Source: VRUE01 sp963807425
GTDB lineage: Bacteria > Actinomycetota > Thermoleophilia > Solirubrobacterales > 70-9
Direction of reading: 5' to 3'
Assembly: GCA_963807425.1 (NCBI GenBank)
Contig: CAWEBZ010000006.1
Span: 62,001-126,000, forward strand
Length of the DNA: 64,000 nucleotides
Within the stretch, counting starts at the first letter, position 1; every line of letters begins with the position of its first letter. Made by a program: the position numbers and the translations under genes. Positions 36,289-44,862 of this stretch are shown piece after piece. The notes under the pieces were generated by a model. It saw nothing but the letters and a program-made list of their open reading frames with translations, searched no databases and had not been told where the DNA came from.

Positions 36289-36877
36289 GACCGCAACGAG
36301 GGATGGTCGCGAGACGTTGGTGCGCGAGGCGATGCGCCTCTTCGGACAGGCAGGGATCGAGGCGACCTCGCTGCGGGAAGTCGCAAAGGCGGCACAGGTC
36401 TCGCCCGCCCTGGTCGTCCATCACTTCGGTGGCAAGGAGGGGCTGGTCGCGGCGGTTGACGAGGCCGCGGTGAGTGAGTTCGGCGCCGCCTACAGCGCCG
36501 GGGAGGAGGCCGAGGGTGTCGACCTGCTGCGCCGGCGTGCCGAGCAGACGGCCCGGGTGATGCGGAAGCGTCCCGATGTCTGCGCCTACCTCGGCCGGGC
36601 GCTGGTCGAGGCGACGCCCGGCAGCGCCCGGCTCTTCCGCCTGCTGATCGAGGGCGGGCGGGCCGAGATCGACTCCCTCGCCGAGAAAGGGGCGCTGCGC
36701 GGGGATGCCGACCGCCTCTGGACGACCCTCCAGCACTTCTTCCTGATCTGGGCGCCGCTCAGCTTCATGCCATTGCTGGAGCAGGAGGCGCTCGGCGGCC
36801 CGTTGCTCGACGAGGCGAACCTGGATCGCTGGGTAAACGCAAACGTCGAGCTGCTGGAGAAAGGGCTCTATCGGTGA
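36275..36877 (+). CDS. TetR/AcrR-family regulator
   Basis: 200 aa from ATG 36275, or 204 from ATG 36263. The helix-turn-helix is ATSLREVAKAAQVSPALVVH, then HFGGKEGLVAAV. The C-terminal domain has the TetR_C-like segment RPDVCAYLGRALVEATPGSA. A 24-bp palindrome overlaps both possible starts, so autorepression is likely and the transcript may be leaderless. Its stop overlaps the GTG of the following hydrolase gene (GTGA), so it probably controls the hydrolase, cupin and flavoprotein genes downstream. Confidence 0.87.
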   Translation: MCSVTTATRDGRETLVREAMRLFGQAGIEATSLREVAKAAQVSPALVVHHFGGKEGLVAAVDEAAVSEFGAAYSAGEEAEGVDLLRRRAEQTARVMRKRPDVCAYLGRALVEATPGSARLFRLLIEGGRAEIDSLAEKGALRGDADRLWTTLQHFFLIWAPLSFMPLLEQEALGGPLLDEANLDRWVNANVELLEKGLYR

Positions 36878-37788
36878 GCCGGATCGAGGAGGTGCAATTC
36901 GAGTCCGGGGGTGAGCGGTGCGCCGGCTGGCTTCATCTACCGGAAGGGGAAGGACCGCATCCGTATGTGGTGATGCTGCACTCGACCGCGGGGGTGCGGC
37001 AGCTGTGCTGCTACGCCGAGCGAGGAGACGGGTTCGCCGACGCCGGCGTGGCGGCACTCCAATTCGACTGCCGCGGCTTCGGCGCCAGCGAGGGGGACCC
37101 GCGGCAGCTGCTCGATGTCCGTCGGCAGGCGGAGGACCTGGAGGCAGCCCTCGCGTTTGCGCGGACCCGCGCCGAGCTCGATGCCGAGCGGCTCGCCCTC
37201 TGGGGAGGCTCGGCGAGCTGTGCCCTCGTGCTCGACGCCGCCAGCCGCGATGCTGGGATTCGAGCGGTGGTTTGCCTGACGCCGTTCGTGCCCGGTCGTG
37301 CTACGCAGCGCACCGCAGGGACTCCGATCGCCCGCCTGACCAGGGCTGCATTTGCCGACCGGATTCGCACGGTGCTCGGCCGCGAGCCTCACGGCGTGCT
37401 CGTCGGTGGCGAGCCGGGCGAGACGGCGATCCTGGTGCGCGAGGACGCCGCGGCCCGCGAGCGCGCGATGCTGCCGCCCGATGCCCGCATCGATCCGTCT
37501 GGCCAGCGCGCCGAGCTGGGCGGCGGAGTCGTGTGGGAAAACCGCGTGGTGCTGCGCCCACGCCTGCGAACCCCGCATCCGCTGCGCCTCGCGAGCCAAG
37601 TTTCGGCGCCCCTGCTCGTCGTCGCGGGGGAGCAAGACGTTCTCTGTCCTCGAGGCCCGGCGGCGGAGGTTGCCCGGCGCGCCCCGGCTGGTGAGCTGGA
37701 GACGTTCCCCTGCGGACATTTCGACCTTTACGACGACGCCTCGATCGGTGCCGAAGCAGGGTTCCTGACGCGACACCTCCACACATAG
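36874..37788 (+). CDS. Alpha/beta-hydrolase
   Basis: 304 aa. The oxyanion region is YVVMLHSTAGVRQL, the nucleophile elbow is LALWGGSASCALVL (GGSAS), and the distal acid and histidine are VAGEQDVLCP and ETFPCGHFDLYDD. The elbow lacks the strict GxSxG spacing of classical lipases but matches the dienelactone/acyl-hydrolase group. It is co-translated with the TetR gene. It may open a lactone or ester formed by the neighbouring monooxygenase; that link is inference. Confidence 0.8.
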   Translation: MSRIEEVQFESGGERCAGWLHLPEGEGPHPYVVMLHSTAGVRQLCCYAERGDGFADAGVAALQFDCRGFGASEGDPRQLLDVRRQAEDLEAALAFARTRAELDAERLALWGGSASCALVLDAASRDAGIRAVVCLTPFVPGRATQRTAGTPIARLTRAAFADRIRTVLGREPHGVLVGGEPGETAILVREDAAARERAMLPPDARIDPSGQRAELGGGVVWENRVVLRPRLRTPHPLRLASQVSAPLLVVAGEQDVLCPRGPAAEVARRAPAGELETFPCGHFDLYDDASIGAEAGFLTRHLHT

Positions 37789-37798
37789 ACTGCCCGCC

Positions 37799-38299
37799 AT
37801 GGCGAACATCTACAGGCCGACGTTCGAGCAGGGTGAGCGGCCTGAAGGCTTCCGCTCGCGGCGCGCACGCATCGGCTACGAGCTCGGTGCCGAGCTGATC
37901 GGCGCCAGCTTCTGGGAGATGCCCCCGGGTGAGGCGGCTTACCCGTACCACTTCCACTATGCCGATGAGGAGCTCCTGATCGTCATCTCCGGGAAGCCCA
38001 GCCTGCGCACGCCGGAGGGGGTCAGGGAGCTGGAAGAGGGCGAGGCGCTGCGTTTCCCGCTCGGCGAGGAGGGCGCGCACCAGATCTTCAACGACACGGA
38101 TGACACGGTGACCTTCCTGGCGATCAGCAGCAGCGGGCGTCCCGACGTGGTCGTCTATCCCGACTCGGACAAGATCGGGGTTGGGGAGCGGCTACCCAAG
38201 GGTGGCGGTCTGCGGAGCTTCTTCCGCCGCGACAGCGCCGCCGACTACTGGACCGGTGAGACGCCTCCGGCCGTCGACGAGCTCAAGCAAGGAGATTGA
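37799..38299 (+). CDS. Cupin-domain protein
   Basis: 166 aa. Motif 1 is YPYHFHYADEELLIVISGKP with the His/His/Glu metal ligands, and motif 2 is RFPLGEEGAHQIFNDTDDTV with the final His. The N-terminal part IGYELGAELIGASFWEMPPG is typical of stand-alone cupins thought to bind metal or sugar-like substrates. It begins 10 bases after the hydrolase and continues the same operon. The start is ATG in GCCATGGCG. Confidence 0.8.
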   Translation: MANIYRPTFEQGERPEGFRSRRARIGYELGAELIGASFWEMPPGEAAYPYHFHYADEELLIVISGKPSLRTPEGVRELEEGEALRFPLGEEGAHQIFNDTDDTVTFLAISSSGRPDVVVYPDSDKIGVGERLPKGGGLRSFFRRDSAADYWTGETPPAVDELKQGD

Positions 38300-38300
38300 C

Positions 38301-39050
38301 GTGACCGAGCTGACGGAGAAGCAGGCGGAGCTGTGCGAGAAGAGTGAGACGGACTACTCGGACCTGCGCGCCCTCTTCATTAACTGCACGCTGAAGCGCA
38401 GCCCGGAGGTGTCGAACACGCAGGGGCTGATCGACATCTCGATGGAGATCATGCGACGCAACGGCGTCGCGGTCGAGTGCATCCGCGCGGTCGACCACGA
38501 GATCGCCACCGGCGTCTGGCCGGACATGACCGAGCACGGCTGGGAGCGCGACGAGTGGCCCCAGATCTTCGAGAAGGTGATGGCAGCCGACATCCTCGTC
38601 CTCGGCATGTCGATCTGGCTCGGCGAGAAGTCCTCGGTGGCGACGCAGATCGTCGAGCGCCTCTATGGCAACTCGCACCTGCTCAACGACGCCGGCCAGT
38701 ACGCCTACTACGGCCGGGTCGGGGGCTGCCTGGTGACTGGCAACGAGGACGGGGTCAAGCACTGTGCGATGAACGTCCTCTACTCGCTGCAGCACCTCGG
38801 CTACACGATCCCGCCGCAGGCTGACGCCGGCTGGATCGGCGAGGCGGGGCCGGGGCCCTCATACCTCGACGAGGGCTCGGGCGGCCCCGAGAACGACTTC
38901 ACCAATCGCAACACCACCTTCGCCGCCTGGAACACGCTTCACCTGGCGCGGATGCTCAAGGACGCCGGCGGCATCCCCGCTCATGGCAACCAGCGCACCG
39001 AGTGGGACGCGGGCTGCCGCTTCGACTTCCCGAACCCCGACTACCGCTAG
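38301..39050 (+). CDS. Flavodoxin-like NAD(P)H-dependent FMN reductase
   Basis: 249 aa. LRALFINCTLKRSPEVSNTQ is the phosphate-binding loop, and ILVLGMSIWLGEKSSVATQI with YYGRVGGCLVTGNEDG contacts the flavin ring. These are features of the NADPH-dependent FMN reductase group. The start is GTG with aggag seven bases before it. It follows the cupin gene by one base and ends the TetR-led operon; its last bases overlap the convergent cyclase-family gene by 4. It could supply reduced flavin. Confidence 0.82.
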   Translation: MTELTEKQAELCEKSETDYSDLRALFINCTLKRSPEVSNTQGLIDISMEIMRRNGVAVECIRAVDHEIATGVWPDMTEHGWERDEWPQIFEKVMAADILVLGMSIWLGEKSSVATQIVERLYGNSHLLNDAGQYAYYGRVGGCLVTGNEDGVKHCAMNVLYSLQHLGYTIPPQADAGWIGEAGPGPSYLDEGSGGPENDFTNRNTTFAAWNTLHLARMLKDAGGIPAHGNQRTEWDAGCRFDFPNPDYR

Positions 39051-39847
39051 CTCGGGAGGATCGCGACGGCGCGGCCGGGGGCGCCACTGGCGACGGCGAT
39101 CTTGACCGGGAGGAAGACGAACTGGGCGCCCCGGGTGGGCAGCCGGTCGAGGGCGGTCAGCATCTCGACGAAGAGCATCCCGCGGCTGAGGCCGGCCTCG
39201 TGTACCTCGATCCCCTCCTCGGCGGAGCCCATGCTGGGGGCGTCGATGCCGATCGTGGCGACGCCGCGCTCGTGCAGGAAGACGGCCGCCGCAGCCTCCG
39301 GCGCTGGCCAGGCCGGGCGCGATTTGAGCACGACCGGCTCGTAGACGAAGGCCTTGCCGGCTTCGCCTTTCACGTAATGCTTCGACCAGCCGGTAAGCAG
39401 CAGCACGATCTCGCCGGCCTGGAAGCGTCCGTGCTCCTCCTCCCAAGCTTCGAGATGGGCGGCGGTGATCGGTGGGCTGACGCCGTCTTCGGCCTGTCCG
39501 TCGAGGTGGCGCAGGTCGACCACGACGGCCGGGCCGATCAGCTTCGTGAGGTCGAGCTTCTCGGCGCTCACTCCCCCCAGCGGCCCCGCCTCGGGCAGGC
39601 CCGAGCCTTCGGGGGCGATGAAGTGGCTGGGCGCGTCGACGTGGGTGCCGGCGTGCTCATCGAAGATCATGAAATGGGTGACGTAGGGACCGAGCGAGCA
39701 GCAGCTGGCGCCGGTCGGCAGTTCGGACTCGTCGAACCAGCTCCAGTTCTTGTGGGCGAACGGCATGTGGTCCGGCCAGGTGCTGGGCAGGTGCTCGGAC
39801 ATCGTCACCGAGAGGTCGACGAGCTTGTCTGGGCTGGCGTCGATCAA
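39047..39847 (-). CDS. Cyclase/kynurenine-formamidase-family hydrolase
   Basis: 266 aa. FDEHAGTHVDAPSHFIAP is the HxGTHxDxPxH metal motif. ATIGIDAPSMGSAEEGIEVH and GMLFVEMLTALDRLP are the rest of the cyclase (PF04199) core. Relatives hydrolyse N-formylkynurenine, isatin or related amides or lactones using divalent metal. It is convergent with the flavoprotein operon and may belong to the same catabolic set. Confidence 0.85.
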   Translation of the reverse strand: MIDASPDKLVDLSVTMSEHLPSTWPDHMPFAHKNWSWFDESELPTGASCCSLGPYVTHFMIFDEHAGTHVDAPSHFIAPEGSGLPEAGPLGGVSAEKLDLTKLIGPAVVVDLRHLDGQAEDGVSPPITAAHLEAWEEEHGRFQAGEIVLLLTGWSKHYVKGEAGKAFVYEPVVLKSRPAWPAPEAAAAVFLHERGVATIGIDAPSMGSAEEGIEVHEAGLSRGMLFVEMLTALDRLPTRGAQFVFLPVKIAVASGAPGRAVAILPS

Positions 39848-39878
39848 GTTGCCCGGAGTAGTAGCACGGCCGGAGTGA

Positions 39879-40753
39879 TCAAGGGGAGAGGCGTTCCTCG
39901 AGCCGCTCGGCGAGCCGGTTCATGCCGCGCTCGCGGGCGGCAGCTGCGGCGCTCGCCCAGTCGGTCTCGCGGTCCGACGGCGGCTCGACTCCTGCGTCGC
40001 GCAGGGTGGCGATGTCCTTGAAGGCGCGCAGTTCGTCAGCGGCGTCGATCAGCGTCGCCGCGCAGCTTCGGCCGGTGCTCGCGGATCGCGTTCTCGACGG
40101 TGCCTCGAGGGAGCCGTGGCGGCGCAGCAGCTCGGCCGCGGTCTTCGGGCCGACGCCTTTGGCGCCGGGCAGCCCGTCGGAGGGGTCGCCGCGCAGGGCG
40201 ATGAAGTCCGGCACCAGCTCGGGATCGATTCCGTAGCGCTCCCGCACGCCCTCGGGCGTCGACCTCTTCGGCGCCTTTGCCTTTGCTCCCCGTCTTCACG
40301 TAGAGGACCGTGACCCGCTCGCTGGCGCACTGGTACATGTCGCGGTCGCCGGTCATCAGCAGGGCGTGGCCGCCCGCCTCGGCCTCGCGCTTGGCGTAGG
40401 TGCCGAGCAGGTCGTCGGCCTCGAGCGAGTCGGCTGGTGGCGACGGTCCAGCCGAAGGCCTCGAAGAAGTCGCGGCTGGCGGCGAACTGGGGCGAGAGGT
40501 CATCGGGCATCGCCGCCTCGCGCTCGGCGTGGTAGGCGGGGTAGAGCTCGGTGCGGTAGGAGGCGGCATCGGGGCCGAAGCAGAGGACGACCGCTCGCGG
40601 CCGGTGCATTTCGATCTCGCGCAGGATCAGGTTGGCGGTGCCGAGCAGGGCGTTGACGGGCTTCCCGTCCGGCCCCTTGATCGAGTCGGGCAGCGCGTAG
40701 AAGGCGCGGAAGAGCATCGAGGGCGTGTCGACTGCGAGCAGCGGCTGGGCCAC
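39879..40753 (-). pseudogene. 5'-3' exonuclease (PolI N-domain-like), frameshifted
   Basis: The pieces join into one family member: QPLLAVDTPSMLFRAFYALP, then EADDLLGTYAKREAEAGGHA and LLMTGDRDMYQCASERVTVL, then PDFIALRGDPSDGLPGAKGV and GPKTAAELLRRHG. These carry the metal-binding acids and the helix-hairpin-helix. At least four shifts are needed (near 40437, 40258, 40110 and 40070). The full product would be a roughly 290-aa flap-type nuclease such as those found beside housekeeping PolI in actinobacteria. It is divergent from the CMD-family gene. Confidence 0.75.
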
Positions 40754-40816
40754 GTCCGCAGCCTACGGCCTACAGCCGGGTCTTTTGGACTCGGCTACCG
40801 TCTCCGCGCATGGGAG

Positions 40817-41366
40817 ATGGCAGTGGGACCCCGCATCGCACCCGGCGACCGGCGCCAGCTCGGCTGGCTCAACTTCGGCATCGCCAAGCTGGCGGGCGTC
40901 GCCACCCGCGGCGAGCCGCCGCGGATCTTCACCACCCTGGGTCGCCACCGCCGCCTCTTCCGGCGCTGGCTCTGGTTCGCCGGCGCCCTGATGCCGGGTG
41001 GCAAGCTGCCGCGCGAGGAGACCGAGCTGGTCATCCTGCGCGTCGCCCACAACACCGGCAGCGACTACGAGTGGAGCCAGCACGAGCGCATCGGCAAGCG
41101 GGCAGGCCTCAGCGAGGAGGAGATTTCGCGGGTGCGCGCGGGCGCCGACGCGCCCGGCTGGTCCGAGCGCCAGGCGCTGCTGCTCCGCGCTGCCGACGAG
41201 ATGCACGACGAAGCGCAAGATCGGCGACCGAGCTCTGGGCTCAGCTGAGCCGACATCTCGACGAGGTCCGGCTGATCGAGCTCTGCATGCTGATCGGCCA
41301 CTACGAGATGCTGGCGATGACCCTCAACACGCTCGAGTCGAGCCCGAGCGGCCGGTGCGCCTGTGA
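40817..41366 (+). pseudogene. Carboxymuconolactone-decarboxylase-family protein, frameshifted
   Basis: The intact part MAVGPRIAPGDRRQLGWLNF to REETELVILRVAHNTGSDYE and WSQHERIGKRAGLSEEEISR is a typical CMD/AhpD-like protein. From 41210 the frame changes twice within 25 bases (HDEA, KIGD, then ATELWAQLSRHLDE). It ends LIGHYEMLAMTLNTLE, with another shift to a TGA that overlaps the next GTG (GTGA). About 183 aa if repaired. The preserved overlap with the next gene argues that the gene was recently whole. Confidence 0.7.
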
Positions 41367-42216
41367 AGGTCGGGATCCGGGACCTGGCGGGCAAGCGCTG
41401 CCTGATCACCGGTGCGGCGAGCGGGATCGGCCGGGCGACGGCCATTGCCGCCCCGGCCAAGGGCGCCGAAGCTGTTCCTCACCGACGTCAGGCCGAGGGG
41501 CTGGAGCGGCGTCGCCGAGGAGATCGCGCCGCGCCGGCGGCGAGTCGGCCACTTCGACGCCGCTGGACGTTCGCCGACCACGACGCGGTCGTCGCCTTCG
41601 CCGAGGAGGTCCACGCCGCGCACGGCAGCATGGACGTGGTGATGAACATCGCCGGGATCTCGACCTGGGGGAAAATCGAGCAGCTCGAACACGAGCACTG
41701 GCGGCGCACGATCGAGATCAACCTGATCGGGCCGATCAGCGTGCTCGAGTGCTTCGTGCCGCCGATGATCGAGGCCCGCCGCGGCGGCCACGTCGTCAAC
41801 GTCGCCTCGGTCGCGGGCCTCTTCGGGCTGCCCTGGCACGCGCCCTACAGCGCCAGCAAGTTCGGCCTGCGCGGCGTCTCCGAGGTGCTGCGCTTCGACC
41901 TGCGCAAGAACCGGATCGGCGTCAGCCTGGTCTGCCCCGGGGCGGTGAAGACGCCGCTGGTCGAGCACCGTGGACATCGTCGGGGTCGATCGCGAGAGCC
42001 CGAAGATCCGCAAGCTGATCGAGCTCTTCGAGCGGCGCGCGGTCACTCCGGAGCAGGTCGCCGAGAAGATCCTCGAGGGGATCGAGACGCAACCGCTACA
42101 TGGTCTTCACCTCCCCCGACGGTCGCCTCCTGCACTGGTCGCAGCGCAAGTTCTCGCCTCCCTACGAGCTGATCATGCGGGTGATGAACCGCGAACTCGA
42201 CCGCGCGGCGCGGTAG
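41363..42216 (+). pseudogene. Short-chain dehydrogenase/reductase, frameshifted
   Basis: The start KRCLITGAASGIGRATAIAA holds the NAD motif TGxxxGIG. VVMNIAGISTWGKIEQLEHE and VNVASVAGLFGLPWHAPYSA with SKFGLRGVSEVLRF hold the NNAG-like, Ser and YxxxK motifs. Shifts occur near 41450-41560, near 41970 and near 42090; the last frame ends ELIMRVMNRELDRAAR. Repaired length is about 283 aa. It is linked to the CMD-family gene by a GTGA overlap. Substrate unknown. Confidence 0.75.
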
Positions 42217-42248
42217 CCGAGCCCCAGCCGTCCTCTAGGTTTGTCGCC

Positions 42249-43020
42249 GTGCCTGAGGACGGCCCTTCGCATCGAGGATCTGGTCAAGCGCTACCCGACC
42301 GGGGTGGAGGCGCTGCGCGGCGTCTCGCTGGAGATCGCGCCCGGAGAGCTGTTCGCTCTGCTGGGCCCGAACGGCGCCGGCAAGTCGACTCTGATCCACT
42401 GCACGACCGGGCTGGCGCAGCCGACCGCGGGGGCGATCGAGGTCTTCGGCCACGACGCGATCGGCGACTACGGCGAGGCGCGGCAGGCGGTCGGGCTGGC
42501 GCCGCAGGAGCTCAACCTCGACTGGTTCCTCACGGTCGAGGAGACGCTCGACTACCACGCCGGCTACTTCGGCATGCCCAAGCGCGAACGCCGCGAGCGG
42601 ACCAAGGAGCTGCTGGAGACCTTCTCGCTGACCGAGAAGCGCCGACGAACGCACCCGCACCCTCTCCGGCGGGATGAAGCGGCGGCTGATCCTCGCCCGG
42701 GCGATGATGCACCGGCCGCGCCTGCTTGATCCTCGACGAGCCGACCGCCGGCGTCGACGTCGAGCTGCGGCTCGAGCTCTGGCACTACGTGCAGCGGATC
42801 AACCAGGAGGGGACCTCGATCCTGCTCACCACGCACTACATCGAGGAGGCCGAGCAGCTCTGCGACCGGATCGCCTTCATCAACGAGGGCCAGATCGTCG
42901 GCGAGGGGACCAGCGCCGAGCTGGCCGAGCGCTACGGCGTCGCCAACCTCGAGGACGCCTACCTGGCCCTGGTCGGGCGCAAAGAGCTCTCGCGCTCGCA
43001 CATCGAGGTCGTGCCTGTGA
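42249..43020 (+). pseudogene. ABC transporter ATP-binding protein, frameshifted
   Basis: GTG starts VPEDGP; a shift near 42262 leads to ALRIEDLVKRYPTGVEALRG. Walker A is LLGPNGAGKST, and the signature is split by a shift near 42650 (TLSGGMKRRLILARAMMHRP). Walker B follows another shift (LILDEPTAGVDVEL), and the H-loop is LLTTHYIEEAE. The last frame runs on into the permease with no stop. The TGA at 43018-43020 in another frame would form a GTGA overlap with the permease start, as expected of an intact pair, so a final shift is likely. Confidence 0.7.
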
Positions 43021-43784
43021 GCGCCGCGCAGATCCGCTTCGCGACCCTCTGGCGCCGCGAGGTCAACCGCTTCATGAAGATCAAGAAGCAGACGCTCGGC
43101 GCGCCGCTGCTCGAAACCTTCCTCTACATCTCGGTCTTCGGCGCCGCGCTCGGCTCGCGCGTCGGTGACCTGCACGGGATCGATTACGTCGTCTTCGTCA
43201 TTCCCGGCCTGATCATGATGGCCTGGTCGATCAACGCCTTCGCCAACAACTCCTCCTCGATCCTCCAGCAGAAGTTCCAGGGGGCGATCCAGGACCAGCT
43301 CTCCTCGCCCGCCTCGCCGATGGAGCTGCTGCTCGCCTTCTCGCTCGGCGGCTTCATGCGCGGCCTGATCGTCGCGGGGCTCACCTTCATCGCCGCCTCG
43401 CTCCTGGTCGACCTGCCCGTCGACCACGTCCTGGTGCTGATCCCCTCGTTGTTCCTCGTCGGCTTCTTCTTCTCCCAGCTCGGGGTGCTGATCGGGGTGC
43501 GGGCGGAGCAGTTCGACGACGTCGCCTTCGCCCAGACCTTCGTCCTGCAGCCGCTGATCTTCCTCGGCGGCGTCTTCTACTCCGCCACCCTGCTGCCGCA
43601 GCCGTTCGAGACGCTGACCCACTTCAACCCGATCTACTACATGATCAATCTGGTCCGCTACGGCTTCGTCGGCTACAGCGAAGTCAGCATCCCACTTTCC
43701 CTGCTGGCGCTCACTGCAGCGACGGCTGTCATCTTCTTCGTCAACCTGCGTCTCTTCTCGCGCGGGTACCGGCTGCGCGCTTAG
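43017..43784 (+). CDS. ABC-2 type permease
   Basis: 255 aa from GTG 43017. SAAQIRFATLWRREVNRFMK is the usual cytosolic start, followed by six membrane segments (YVVFVIPGLIMMAWSINAFA, LIVAGLTFIAASLLVDLPVD, LVLIPSLFLVGFFFSQLGVL). FVLQPLIFLGGVFYSATLLP and FNPIYYMINLVRYGFVGYSE are strong NodJ/ABC-2 motifs. It pairs with the broken ATPase just upstream. As the sequence stands, the ATPase frame reads straight into it. Confidence 0.88.
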   Translation: MSAAQIRFATLWRREVNRFMKIKKQTLGAPLLETFLYISVFGAALGSRVGDLHGIDYVVFVIPGLIMMAWSINAFANNSSSILQQKFQGAIQDQLSSPASPMELLLAFSLGGFMRGLIVAGLTFIAASLLVDLPVDHVLVLIPSLFLVGFFFSQLGVLIGVRAEQFDDVAFAQTFVLQPLIFLGGVFYSATLLPQPFETLTHFNPIYYMINLVRYGFVGYSEVSIPLSLLALTAATAVIFFVNLRLFSRGYRLRA

Positions 43785-44111
43785 CTAGTCGCCGGGCCCG
43801 ACGCTGTCGCTGACCCAGTCCAGGTAGCCCTTGCTGCCGGCGAGGATCGGGATCGCGATGATCTCCGGCTCCTCGTAGGAGTGGAGCCGGCGGATCGCTG
43901 CCTCGACCTCGGCGTACCTGGCGGCCTCGGTCTTCGCCAGGCACTGCCACTCGCGCTCCTCCTCGACCTTGCCCTGCCAACGGTAGCGGCTGAGGATCGG
44001 GCCGACGACCTGTACGCAGGCGGCGAGCCGGCCATCGACGAGGGCGGAGCCAATCCGCGCCGCCTCATCCTCTGAGCCGACCGTGGTCAGCACCTGGACG
44101 TACTCCGTCAT
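43785..44111 (-). CDS. cutA: CutA divalent-cation tolerance protein
   Basis: 108 aa, the family size. YVQVLTTVGSEDEAARIGSA, LAACVQVVGPILSRYRWQGK and LHSYEEPEIIAIPILAGSKG are the conserved CutA1 segments. CutA1 is a very stable trimer related to PII proteins and is linked to copper tolerance, although its exact activity is debated. It is convergent, without any gap, with the ABC permease, and it is divergent from a cupredoxin and multicopper oxidase, which fits a copper theme. Confidence 0.92.
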   Translation of the reverse strand: MTEYVQVLTTVGSEDEAARIGSALVDGRLAACVQVVGPILSRYRWQGKVEEEREWQCLAKTEAARYAEVEAAIRRLHSYEEPEIIAIPILAGSKGYLDWVSDSVGPGD

Positions 44112-44225
44112 CGGCCCGAGCCTAGAGGGCTCGCTTGATACACACGCCGGTCCCTACTAAGTTGCCCGGTCCATCATTCGTCCAGGCTGTGCTGCGGGGG
44201 CCCGGCTACTGAAAAGGAGATCCAG

Positions 44226-44828
44226 TTGAAGCAGCTTCTTTCTCGTAAGGCACCGGCAAGAGCGGCGATCTTGCTGGCGCTGGCGGTATCTCTCGTCCTT
44301 GCCGCCGTCGCGACGGGTGCGCCGTACGGGCCCGAATCGCCGACGACCGGCGCTACCGCCACCGCGGCCAACACGATCTTGATGAAGGCCGACAAAAAAG
44401 GCCTTCGCTTCGAGGGCCCAAAAACGATCGTTGCCGGCGAAGAGCTGACGATCGTCAATAAGTCAAATCCCAAACAGGTCGGCCCGCACACCTTCTCGCT
44501 GGTGACCGAGTCCTCGCTGCCAAAAACCCCGAAAACACGGCAGCTCTGCTTCACCAAAGGCCACATCTGCATGGCGATCGCCGGCTGGCACGGGGTCAAA
44601 GGCAACGGGCCGGTGAAACAGAACCCGGCCAAGGCTGGGGCAGATGGTTGGGACACGGCCGGCAGCGTCAGCAAGAAGGGCGACTCGTGGTTCACCGGTG
44701 AAAAACCCGGCACCTCGATCGTGCAGCAGGTGACCGCCGACGTCTCGGCGGGGCCGAACACGCTCTATTACATCTGCGCGATCCACTCCTTCATGCAGGG
44801 CAAGATCACGGTCCTGCCCGCCCCCTAG
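44226..44828 (+). CDS. Secreted cupredoxin-like protein
   Basis: 200 aa. The signal peptide is about 1-31 (AAILLALAVSLVLAAVATGA). KGLRFEGPKTIVAGEELTIV begins a cupredoxin fold. Candidate copper ligands are His in QVGPHTFSLV and the pair Cys/His in NTLYYICAIHSFMQGKI, followed by Met; this matches a type 1 site. The TTG start is set by aaaggaga ten bases upstream. It probably passes electrons to, or receives them from, the multicopper oxidase encoded 34 bases downstream. Confidence 0.8.
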   Translation: MKQLLSRKAPARAAILLALAVSLVLAAVATGAPYGPESPTTGATATAANTILMKADKKGLRFEGPKTIVAGEELTIVNKSNPKQVGPHTFSLVTESSLPKTPKTRQLCFTKGHICMAIAGWHGVKGNGPVKQNPAKAGADGWDTAGSVSKKGDSWFTGEKPGTSIVQQVTADVSAGPNTLYYICAIHSFMQGKITVLPAP

Positions 44829-44862
44829 CGAGACGTCCACTCAACGGTCATCTTCGCCACGC

